Shown: one piece after another, positions 1 through 5,486 of the stretch | Numbering within the stretch: position 1 is the first letter of the stretch | Layout: the number at the start of each line of letters is the position of its first letter | From: Bifidobacterium breve | GTDB lineage: Bacteria > Actinomycetota > Acidimicrobiia > Acidimicrobiales > Ilumatobacteraceae | Direction of reading: 5' to 3' | Assembly (NCBI GenBank): GCA_943325435.2 | Contig: CALPPK020000090.1 | Coordinates: forward strand, 1-5,939 | DNA: 5,939 nucleotides | Made by a program: the position numbers and the translations under genes | The notes under the pieces: generated by a model | The model's database searches: none | Told to the model about the DNA's origin: nothing | What the model saw: only the letters and a program-made list of their open reading frames with translations

Positions 1-979
1 GAAGTTCAACACCAACTTCATCAGCAAGCGCTTGTCCGCCACCTATGCCAAACAACGCATACGACTCGCCGTGATCACATGTGAACTCGCTCATGTTTTC
101 AATAACACCAGCAACTCGTAGGAAACTTCTGCGAGCCATATCGGCTGCACGGATTGCAACTTTCTGCGCAGACACTGCAGGAGTAGTGACAATCAGTAAA
201 TCTGTGCGTGGCAACATGCGAGCAAGACCCATTTGCACGTCACCAGTTCCTGGCGGCATATCAATCAACAAGTAATCAAGTTGACCCCAATTGACATCAT
301 TGAGAAATTGCTCAACAGCTTTTGTCAGCATGAGGCCACGCCACATCAGCGCAGTGCCTTCGTCTTCCACCAACATTCCTGTTGACACGACTTTCAGCAA
401 TCCGTTTCCGATGACACGTTCGTTCGGAATAATCATTGGCTTGTCGTGGCCAGGAACAGCTGCTGCTTCCAAACGGTCCGGCATGCCCAACATGCGGGGG
501 ATAGAGAATCCCCAAATGTCAGCATCAAGAACGCCAACAGTTTTTCCGGCTGCTGCAAGTGCAGCTGCCAAGTTCACAGTGACAGAAGATTTACCGACTC
601 CGCCCTTACCGCTAGCAATTGCAAGGACACGTGCAGACAATGGCACGGCAGTATCGGTGGCGTTCTCACGCGCATTCCACCTGGCGCGTGACATGACATC
701 GGTGCGCTCCTCGGGCGTCATCTCGCCCCAATCGATCTTTACTTTGGTGACCCAGGGGTGCACCTCGAGGCGAGAACGGATGTCTTTTTGAATCTGGGCG
801 CGCAATGGGCAGCCCCGAATGGTGAGTTTCACGCCAATAGTGACGACGCCATCAGCCATGGTGATGGCCCCAGCCATGCCCAAATCGACGATGTTGTCGC
901 CCAATTCGGGGTCTATGACAGCACGGAGCAGGTTTTGGACCTCCTCGATGGAGGGCGCTGCAACGGCTCTCTTGCTCAC
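1..979 (-). CDS. mrp: Mrp/ApbC/NBP35-family P-loop ATPase, Fe-S cluster carrier (3' end cut by window)
   Basis: A cytosolic ATPase expected to bind and hand over Fe-S clusters. My translation from a GTG at 979-977 gives 326 residues without a stop; the C-terminal end lies beyond the left edge. Residues about 10-85 form the MIP18/DUF59 domain (PELGDNIVDLG, RGCPLRAQI). The ATPase domain starts near 118: the deviant Walker A SGKGGVGKSS is at 123-132 with signature Lys125 and P-loop Lys130, DADIWG is at 152-157, and the Walker B-like LLIDMPPGTGD is at 237-247. GVIENMSEF and FGIGGGQAL near the end are family hallmarks. The usual CxxC is degenerate here (Cys301-Asp-His-Gly). The GTG is the only good start: an in-frame TAA lies nine codons upstream, with no ATG, GTG or TTG between. 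An AGGA eight bases before it can be read as a ribosome site or as part of a -10 box. Divergent from an A-type Fe-S carrier, which supports the role. Confidence 0.95.
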   Translation of the reverse strand, partial: MSKRAVAAPSIEEVQNLLRAVIDPELGDNIVDLGMAGAITMADGVVTIGVKLTIRGCPLRAQIQKDIRSRLEVHPWVTKVKIDWGEMTPEERTDVMSRARWNARENATDTAVPLSARVLAIASGKGGVGKSSVTVNLAAALAAAGKTVGVLDADIWGFSIPRMLGMPDRLEAAAVPGHDKPMIIPNERVIGNGLLKVVSTGMLVEDEGTALMWRGLMLTKAVEQFLNDVNWGQLDYLLIDMPPGTGDVQMGLARMLPRTDLLIVTTPAVSAQKVAIRAADMARRSFLRVAGVIENMSEFTCDHGESYALFGIGGGQALADEVGVEL

Positions 980-986
980 ATAATTA

Positions 987-992
987 ATCCTA
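987..992 (-). promoter_or_regulatory. Possible -10 box (TAGGAT) or AGGA ribosome site of mrp
   Basis: On the minus strand TAGGAT lies seven bases before the GTG start of mrp. It fits the actinobacterial TANNNT -10 pattern and would place transcription start at or next to the GTG. The same bases contain AGGA at a normal Shine-Dalgarno distance (8 bases), so the two readings cannot be told apart by eye. I found no good -35 hexamer upstream. Confidence 0.25.
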
Positions 993-1000
993 CTGGCGTA

Positions 1001-1029
1001 TTGTTAATGCCATTCCCTGTGCCTAATAT
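1001..1029 (+). promoter_or_regulatory. Sigma-70-like promoter of the ErpA-type gene
   Basis: TTGTTA (1001-1006) and TAATAT (1024-1029) are separated by exactly 17 bases, and each differs from the consensus at one or two positions. Transcription would start near 1036, giving a leader of about 30 bases that includes the ribosome site AAAGG (1055-1059), six bases before the ATG at 1066. It lies in the 86-base divergent gap with mrp. I saw no clear IscR- or SufR-type operator palindrome there. Confidence 0.6.
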
Positions 1030-1065
1030 TGGGGAAGTACAGGAACCCGCTTCGAAAGGTCCACC

Positions 1066-1386
1066 ATGATCACTCTCACAGACAATGCAGCAAGCAAAGT
1101 AGCCCAGCTTCTCGAAGCAGAAGGCGCATCAGAGATGGCCCTTCGCGTCGCAGTGAAGTCTGGCGGTTGCTCAGGTTTCTCATACGACATGTACTTCGAT
1201 GGCGACATTGCTACCGACGACATCACACTCACATTCGGTGCAGTGCGCGTTGTTGTTGACCCAGCATCAGCTCCCATGCTTGAAGGCGCAAGCCTTGACT
1301 ACAAAGATGGTCTGAACGAACAAGGTTTCGCAATCACAAACCCATCTGCAACACGCTCATGCGGTTGCGGTAAGTCGTTTAGCTAA
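1066..1386 (+). CDS. erpA: HesB/IscA/ErpA-type (A-type) Fe-S cluster carrier protein
   Basis: A small cytosolic A-type carrier that accepts Fe-S clusters and passes them to apoproteins. The 106 residues match the usual length of the family (about 105-120). The three invariant cysteines are present: Cys35 in SGGCSGFSY, and Cys99 and Cys101 in the C-terminal SCGCGKSF. The N-terminal ITLTDNAASKVAQLL helix and the VVVDPASAPML segment are typical. The start at 1066 is supported by AAAGG six bases upstream and by a strong promoter. It is divergent from mrp and so probably part of the same Fe-S function. Its last codons overlap the convergent lipoprotein gene by eight bases. IscA, SufA and ErpA subtypes cannot be separated by eye; the symbol follows actinobacterial usage. 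Confidence 0.93.
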   Translation: MITLTDNAASKVAQLLEAEGASEMALRVAVKSGGCSGFSYDMYFDGDIATDDITLTFGAVRVVVDPASAPMLEGASLDYKDGLNEQGFAITNPSATRSCGCGKSFS

Positions 1387-2272
1387 TTCCTGCAGCAGCT
1401 AACGCTCTGCTCATTTCAGTTACGTCGAACACTGCGTCAAGCCTGTTCACCAACACACCTTTTGCATCTGTGATGTACAGCAATGGCTCGTATGCCAACT
1501 TGTACGCCAGAACCGCTGGCGCAGCAGTAGTTGCTGTTTTGTCTGTGTAGACATCGGCATGTACGAACACAGCGGCTTCACCAACTTTTTTCGATAATGC
1601 AATAAGTGCATCAAGGCCTGGTGCACATGTGCCTGTTTTGCAATAGGCCGGAGTACCAATGAAGTACACGACCGGTTTTCCGCTCTGTAGTGCCTCAGTC
1701 AACGTGACCTCATGGAAAGGGCATGTGCCTTGAGGGCTAGTACAGATGGGGTCAACACCACGTTTGTTATCAACTGTTGGTGTATCAAACGGAGGCAACG
1801 CATCGCCCACTAACGGACTCAACACGTTCTTGCGTTCTTCCACTTGAAATGACATCTCTGATTCGGGCGCCGCGTCAAGTATCAAAAGGTAGACACCAAC
1901 TTTTTGCACATCAACAATGAATGGCCAATACGGAGTTCGCATATTTGCATCATGTTTTTCTGCAGATACAGATGTAACAACATCACCTGATGCTGCGTCA
2001 ATAACTTTCCCCGTCAAGGTCTGGGGCAATTTCACTTTTCCATCTGTTGTTAAAACCCCAGAAGTGTCAGCTAGTGAAATGGGAAGACGAATAGAACCAG
2101 GCACCAAACCAGTGGTTGGAAATCGCTTCACTACTTGCAACGTGCCAGAGATGCCATCGATGGCCCCGGAACTTGATGATGAGCCCCCGCAAGCGGCAAC
2201 CAAACCGCCAAGCCCCAATGAGGCTGAAAGCGCCAGAAACCGGCGACGGCTGTAAACGGGGAAAGGGGCCAT
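1379..2272 (-). CDS. Tat-exported lipoprotein with C-terminal thioredoxin-like domain
   Basis: Predicted to cross the membrane folded by the Tat route, be lipidated, and act outside the cell membrane; the exact substrate is unknown. I start it at 2272 (297 residues) because this puts the signal at the N terminus: SRRRFL at 8-13 (twin-arginine), a hydrophobic stretch at 14-27 and the lipobox LVAAC with Cys28, then a GGSSSSS linker. The longer open frame to 2443 would run across the start of ridA and bury the signal. Residues about 40-165 look like a beta-rich, Ig-like domain. Residues about 175-297 resemble a thioredoxin fold: PVVYFIGTPAY at 200-210, then CKTGTC (Cys211, Cys216), and EPLLYITDAKG at 262-272. 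A second pair, Cys177 and Cys184, precedes it. The active-site spacing is CX4C rather than the CXXC of thioredoxin, so redox activity is inferred only. No Shine-Dalgarno is visible before the ATG. Confidence 0.85.
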   Translation of the reverse strand: MAPFPVYSRRRFLALSASLGLGGLVAACGGSSSSSGAIDGISGTLQVVKRFPTTGLVPGSIRLPISLADTSGVLTTDGKVKLPQTLTGKVIDAASGDVVTSVSAEKHDANMRTPYWPFIVDVQKVGVYLLILDAAPESEMSFQVEERKNVLSPLVGDALPPFDTPTVDNKRGVDPICTSPQGTCPFHEVTLTEALQSGKPVVYFIGTPAYCKTGTCAPGLDALIALSKKVGEAAVFVHADVYTDKTATTAAPAVLAYKLAYEPLLYITDAKGVLVNRLDAVFDVTEMSRALAAAGIS

Positions 2273-2280
2273 GAGATTCA

Positions 2281-2286
2281 ATCGTA
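2281..2286 (-). promoter_or_regulatory. Possible -10 box (TACGAT) for a leaderless lipoprotein mRNA
   Basis: On the minus strand TACGAT stands eight bases before the ATG at 2272, and nothing like a Shine-Dalgarno lies in between. A weak -35 (CTTACG, 2309-2304) sits 17 bases further upstream. This would give a transcript beginning at or within two bases of the start codon. The box falls in the 46-base gap between the divergent lipoprotein and ridA starts, so the two promoters would have to overlap. Confidence 0.35.
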
Positions 2287-2305
2287 CGCACTTGGCGCTG
2301 TGGCG

Positions 2306-2311
2306 TAAGGT
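2306..2311 (+). promoter_or_regulatory. Possible -10 box (TAAGGT) or AAGG ribosome site of ridA
   Basis: TAAGGT lies seven bases before the chosen ATG of ridA (2319). It fits TANNNT, but AAGG within it is also at an acceptable Shine-Dalgarno distance (8 bases). No convincing -35 is seen, so the box is weakly supported. Either reading favours the ATG at 2319 over the one at 2271. Confidence 0.25.
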
Positions 2312-2318
2312 TGGGTCT

Positions 2319-2684
2319 ATGTCAGCAGCACCGCAGCCCCCATATACCCCCGTTGTTCGCGCAGGCGAATGGATCATCGTGTCCGGCCAGCTCGGAATGA
2401 AAGACGGAGCAATTGTTGAAGGTGGTGTCCTTGCACAGACCAATCAAGCAATTGTGAACTTGAAAGCTCAACTTGCTTCTATGGGTGCAAGCATCAATGA
2501 CATTGCAAAGACTCTCTGCTTCCTTACCGACATGGATACGTTTGCAACTTTCAATGAGGCTTACGCAAAAGGTTTCGGCACAGCACGTCCTGCACGTAGC
2601 ACCATTGGTGTTGCATCGCTTCCATTTGGTGGCGCAGTAGAAATCGAAGCATGGGCGTTCAAGCCCGAATCGAAAGGTAAGTAA
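2319..2684 (+). CDS. ridA: RidA/YjgF/YER057c/UK114-family enamine/imine deaminase
   Basis: A small trimer-forming enzyme that hydrolyses reactive enamines and imines, such as those released by PLP-dependent dehydratases, to ketoacids and ammonia. I choose the internal ATG at 2319 (121 residues). Its N terminus then aligns with the family (PPYTPVVRAGEWIIVSGQLG), an AAGG lies upstream, and the ATG at 2271 would overlap the divergent lipoprotein start. Equivalents of key E. coli RidA residues are present: Tyr17 is Tyr9, the SGQ loop is 22-24, Asn88 is Asn79, the catalytic Arg105 is Arg93 in PARS, and Glu120 is Glu108 in VEIEA. The residue matching Cys107 is Thr95. With the arginine retained it should be an active Rid-type deaminase. 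It leads a run with a small membrane protein and an 8-oxoguanine deaminase-like amidohydrolase; only three bases separate it from the next gene. Confidence 0.9.
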   Translation: MSAAPQPPYTPVVRAGEWIIVSGQLGMKDGAIVEGGVLAQTNQAIVNLKAQLASMGASINDIAKTLCFLTDMDTFATFNEAYAKGFGTARPARSTIGVASLPFGGAVEIEAWAFKPESKGK

Positions 2685-2687
2685 GTC

Positions 2688-2843
2688 ATGCCAGGTCCCA
2701 TCATTCTTGTTGTAGCGCTTCTCGCGTTTCCCATCGTTGTTGGTTTGTCAACAGCTGCTCTTGCCGCTCTCATTGGTCACTTCTTGTATCGCGATGCAGA
2801 GATTCGCCATGAGGGCAGTGAACTCATCGACTCGAACTACTAG
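2688..2843 (+). CDS. 51-residue single-span membrane protein of unknown function
   Basis: A short open frame from ATG 2688 to TAG 2843, three bases after the ridA stop. AAAGG (2673-2677) stands ten bases before the start, inside the last codons of ridA. The product has one hydrophobic segment at about residues 4-32 (PIILVVALLAFPIVVGL, then an Ala/Leu-rich half). A charged tail YRDAEIRHEGSELIDSNY follows, whose Arg and His near the membrane suggest a cytoplasmic C terminus. A stop directly follows TAC, with a second in-frame TAG. I do not recognise a family. Position between ridA and the amidohydrolase, tight spacing and a ribosome site argue that it is a real operon member rather than chance. 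Confidence 0.72.
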   Translation: MPGPIILVVALLAFPIVVGLSTAALAALIGHFLYRDAEIRHEGSELIDSNY

Positions 2844-2867
2844 TAGTTAGCTTCTTGAGGTCTACAT

Positions 2868-4238
2868 ATGACCGCTGACCTTCTTATTCACAACGCGCGC
2901 CTCGTTGCAACGGTTGACAATGCACGTCGCGAATTACCAGGTGGATGGGTTGCCATAACAAATGGCCTCATCTCTGGTGTCGGTTCTTCAACAGACCCTG
3001 TGCCTGCAGCGACAGAACGCATTGATGCATCAGGGTGTTTGGTAACACCAGGTCTCATCAATACGCATCATCACCTGTATCAAAACCTCACTCGCGCATA
3101 TCCACCGATGACATCGTCTCCGTTATTCGGTTGGTTGCAAACGCTGTACCCACTGTGGCGAGCACTCGATGAAGAAGGCGCTCATGTATCTGCATGGATC
3201 GGTCTTGCTGAACTTGCATTGTCTGGTTGCACCACAAGCACAGACCACCTGTACTTGCACCCACGTAATGGTGGCGACTTGTTGTCTGCAGAAATTGCAG
3301 CAGCGAAAGATTTAGGAATTCGTTTCCATCCAACTCGTGGCTCGATGTCACTTTCGCAAAAAGATGGTGGACTCCCACCAGATGATGTGGTGCAGGAAGA
3401 TGATGAGATTCTCGCGTTCTCAAAAGAAGCCGTAGAAAAACACCATGATCGTTCGTTTGGTGCGATGACCCGCATTGCTCTTGCGCCCTGTTCACCATTC
3501 AGTGTCACGAAAGACCTCATGATTCGCTCTGCTGAACTTGCTGAGTCACTAGATGTTCGCTTGCATACTCACTTTGCAGAAAATGCTGAAGACGATGATT
3601 TTTCTATTGCCACATTTGGCTGCAGACCCTTTGAGTACTTGAAGGAAGTTGGCTGGCTTAGCGACCGCACATGGGTGGCGCATTGCGTTATGCCAAACCA
3701 TGACGAAATTCAAGCCCTTGGTGCTGCCGGTATCGGCGCTGCGCATTGCCCAAGCAGCAACCTCATTCTTGCATCGGGTATTTCCCCTGTTGTTGAACTT
3801 CGCAAAGCCGGCGTGCATGTAGGTCTCGGTGTCGACGGTTCTTCAAGTGCTGACTCCGCCAGTTTGTGGTTAGAAGCTCGTCAAGCAATGTTGCTTGCCA
3901 AACTGAAGAACGGTGCTGATGCTGCCGACGCGCGCATGGCATTGGAAGTTGCAACCATTGGTGGCGCTGGATGTCTCGGACGCATTGGCGAAATTGGGCA
4001 GCTACAAGTTGGAATGGTTGGCGACGTAGCAATTTGGGATCTCACAGGTATTCAATTCGCTGGTGCAATTGCTGACCCGATTGAAGCATGGCTTCGCTGT
4101 GGTCCAACTTCTGCACGAGACACAATTGTGCACGGAAAGGCTGTTGTTCGTAACAAAGAGTTAGTCAGCACCAAGGTAAACGAGATGATGACAACTCACA
4201 CACGTATTGCAACCAAGATGCAGCAGCTGAACATCTGA
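2868..4238 (+). CDS. Amidohydrolase, probable 8-oxoguanine deaminase (AtzA/TrzN-like superfamily)
   Basis: A cytosolic metal-dependent deaminase. The closest remembered relatives are 8-oxoguanine deaminases, which convert 8-oxoguanine to uric acid and ammonia, with hydroxyatrazine hydrolases (AtzB-like) next. The 456 residues are the usual length. The beta-sandwich halves flank a TIM barrel: N-terminal LLIHNARLVATVDN, C-terminal GMVGDVAIWDL. Metal ligands by analogy with AtzA are His67 and His69 (NTHHHLYQ), His235 (HTHFAE) and Asp323 (GLGVDGSSS); the catalytic pair is Glu238 and His272 (VAHC). The segment LFGWLQTLYPLWR at 86-98 recalls 8-oxoguanine deaminases. GAGG (2857-2860) stands seven bases before the ATG, 24 bases after the small membrane gene. 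Its stop shares one base with the next start (TGATG). The RidA neighbour fits ring-nitrogen catabolism. The enzyme class is sure; the substrate is probable only. Confidence 0.85.
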   Translation: MTADLLIHNARLVATVDNARRELPGGWVAITNGLISGVGSSTDPVPAATERIDASGCLVTPGLINTHHHLYQNLTRAYPPMTSSPLFGWLQTLYPLWRALDEEGAHVSAWIGLAELALSGCTTSTDHLYLHPRNGGDLLSAEIAAAKDLGIRFHPTRGSMSLSQKDGGLPPDDVVQEDDEILAFSKEAVEKHHDRSFGAMTRIALAPCSPFSVTKDLMIRSAELAESLDVRLHTHFAENAEDDDFSIATFGCRPFEYLKEVGWLSDRTWVAHCVMPNHDEIQALGAAGIGAAHCPSSNLILASGISPVVELRKAGVHVGLGVDGSSSADSASLWLEARQAMLLAKLKNGADAADARMALEVATIGGAGCLGRIGEIGQLQVGMVGDVAIWDLTGIQFAGAIADPIEAWLRCGPTSARDTIVHGKAVVRNKELVSTKVNEMMTTHTRIATKMQQLNI

Positions 4239-4807
4239 TGCTTCACGCTTTTCTTCTATCTTTCGGAGTCATCTTTGTTGCGGAGCTGGGTGACAAAAGC
4301 CAGTTGATGGCTCTTGCATTTGCAACGCGCTACAAAACAGTGCCTGTACTGATTGCAATCACATTGGCAACGGGCATTGTGCATCTCTTCTCAGTCGCTC
4401 TTGGTGGTGCGATAGGCACCGCATTGCCAACAAAACTCATCAGCATTATTGGTGCTATTGCTTTTGTGGGTTTCGGAATTTGGACTCTCCGTGGTGATGA
4501 ATTAACTGAAGAAGACAAAGAGAGCACCAAGGTCTCTTCTAAGCACATCATCATGGCTGTGGGAACCGTGTTCTTCTTGGCAGAACTTGGCGACAAGACA
4601 ATGCTTGCCACGGTCACTCTTGCAACTACTGAAGGGCTTGTCGGCACGTGGGCCGGCTCAACTATTGGCATGGTTGTCGCCGATGGCCTCGCTATTGCGG
4701 TTGGTAAAGCACTGGGTGATCGATTACAAGCAAAGACAGTGCGAATCGCATCGTCGATTGCTTTCTTTGTCTTTGCAGCCATCATGTTCGCTGACGCGCT
4801 GCGTTAA
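4238..4807 (+). CDS. UPF0016/GDT1/TMEM165-family cation transporter, probable Mn exporter (MneA/Mnx-like)
   Basis: An integral membrane protein of the family that exports manganese in bacteria (MneA of Vibrio, Mnx of cyanobacteria) and moves Ca/Mn in eukaryotes. Its 189 residues contain six hydrophobic segments in two three-helix repeats. Each repeat begins with the signature ExGDK(S/T): ELGDKS at 16-21 and ELGDKT at 116-121, exactly 100 residues apart. The charged loop between the halves (about 86-103) is likely cytoplasmic. The ATG overlaps the TGA of the amidohydrolase by one base and there is no clear Shine-Dalgarno, which points to translational coupling. No Mn-sensing yybP-ykoY riboswitch can fit here, because the start lies inside the upstream gene. 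Substrate is inferred from the family. Confidence 0.9.
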   Translation: MLHAFLLSFGVIFVAELGDKSQLMALAFATRYKTVPVLIAITLATGIVHLFSVALGGAIGTALPTKLISIIGAIAFVGFGIWTLRGDELTEEDKESTKVSSKHIIMAVGTVFFLAELGDKTMLATVTLATTEGLVGTWAGSTIGMVVADGLAIAVGKALGDRLQAKTVRIASSIAFFVFAAIMFADALR

Positions 4808-4818
4808 CCGCCTAACCT
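4791..4818 (+). promoter_or_regulatory. Possible promoter for a leaderless MarC-family mRNA
   Basis: CTGACG (4791-4796) and TAACCT (4813-4818) are 16 bases apart. The -10 box ends six bases before the ATG at 4825, so the first transcribed base would be the A of the start codon. No Shine-Dalgarno lies between. The -35 half lies in the last codons of the upstream transporter gene. If real, the MarC gene has its own promoter in addition to read-through. Confidence 0.4.
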
Positions 4819-4824
4819 GAACTT

Positions 4825-5439
4825 ATGCGTTTATTTGGTGAGGTTCTTGTGACCATGTTGGTCATTCTCGATCCTCCTGGCAATGTGCCAATCTTTTTGG
4901 CAGTTACGCAACGTTTGTCAGACAAAGAACGCCATCGCGCTGCATTCCTTGCTGTTGGTACCGCCTTCTTCGTCATCTCGCTTTTCGCAGTTGGTGGACG
5001 CACAGTTCTTGATTACTTGCACGTCTCAGTCCCGGCTCTACAGGGTGCCGGTGGGTTACTGCTTCTTCTCGTGGCATTGCAGTTGCTCTATGGCAAGGGC
5101 GGTAGCGAAGATACTTTTGAGGTTGCGTCTCCGGAACAGAGAACCTCTATTGCAATGGTTCCGTTAGGTACACCTTTGCTTGCTGGCCCTGGTGCCATTG
5201 TGGCCACCATTGTTTTTTTCGGAAAAGCTGAAGGAACAGCTGAATGGTTCAGTGTCGTTGCAGCTATTGCATGCGCACTGTCGGTATCACTCATCACACT
5301 TCGGTTCAGCGGCATCGTGAAGAAGATCTTTCGTCCCGCCGGTGTGGTGTTGTTAGCGCGAGTAGCAGGCATGTTGCTTGCCGCCATTGCGGTGCAGATG
5401 ATTGCTGACTCTGTGACAGCATTTGTTCGCGCTGCATAA
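4825..5439 (+). CDS. MarC-family integral membrane protein
   Basis: A cytoplasmic-membrane protein of the MarC family (UPF0056). Its molecular function is unsettled, and the old link of E. coli MarC to multiple antibiotic resistance is not supported. The 204 residues match the family length of about 200-220. Six hydrophobic segments lie at about 4-26, 40-60, 68-90, 108-134, 141-160 and 173-198. Family signatures are LDPPGNVPIFL at 15-25, PLGTPLLAGPGAI at 113-125 and the C-terminal ARVAGMLLAAIAVQMI at 178-193. The start ATG at 4825 is 17 bases after the upstream stop, has no Shine-Dalgarno, and follows a TAACCT box. It sits between two probable cation transporters, which hints at envelope or ion functions but proves nothing. 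Confidence 0.9.
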   Translation: MRLFGEVLVTMLVILDPPGNVPIFLAVTQRLSDKERHRAAFLAVGTAFFVISLFAVGGRTVLDYLHVSVPALQGAGGLLLLLVALQLLYGKGGSEDTFEVASPEQRTSIAMVPLGTPLLAGPGAIVATIVFFGKAEGTAEWFSVVAAIACALSVSLITLRFSGIVKKIFRPAGVVLLARVAGMLLAAIAVQMIADSVTAFVRAA

Positions 5440-5474
5440 AGCAAGAAGTCTTATATCGTTCATGGCCCTGAATG

Positions 5475-5480
5475 TAGAGT
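5475..5480 (+). promoter_or_regulatory. Possible -10 box (TAGAGT) for a leaderless corA mRNA
   Basis: TAGAGT ends six bases before the GTG at 5487, the distance expected if transcription begins on the start codon. The gap between MarC and corA is 47 bases and holds no clear Shine-Dalgarno. A -35 match at 16-18 bases upstream is poor (TATATC-like), so support comes only from the box and its distance. Confidence 0.3.
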
Positions 5481-5486
5481 TGCATC

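Noticed and set aside
291..791. Open frame of 166 codons on the plus strand
   Set aside because: It lies wholly opposite the Mrp gene, whose translation is clear and motif-rich; the plus-strand product has no recognisable features.
2271..2318. 16-residue N-terminal extension of RidA (MRFNRTH...)
   Set aside because: The family begins close to the ATG at 2319, which also has AAGG upstream; the longer start overlaps the divergent lipoprotein start codon and has no better ribosome site.
2273..2443. 57-residue N-terminal extension of the lipoprotein
   Set aside because: It would run across the start of ridA and place the twin-arginine and lipobox signal in the middle of the protein. The ATG at 2272 puts the signal at the N terminus.
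2613..2627. Apparent loss of the catalytic RidA arginine (VARLP changed to VASLP)
   Set aside because: Counting along E. coli RidA puts Arg105 in the PARS motif, which is intact here (Arg93). The changed residue matches Arg112, which is not the catalytic one.
4330..4785. Open frame of 151 codons on the minus strand
   Set aside because: It is the reverse-strand shadow of the UPF0016 gene, which has both family signatures and six membrane segments.
5088..5444. Open frame of 118 codons on the minus strand
   Set aside because: It is opposite the MarC gene and its composition mirrors the hydrophobic codons of that gene.
5440..5486. Possible terminator or riboswitch between MarC and corA
   Set aside because: The 47 bases hold no stable hairpin followed by a T-run and are too short for an M-box or other Mg riboswitch.
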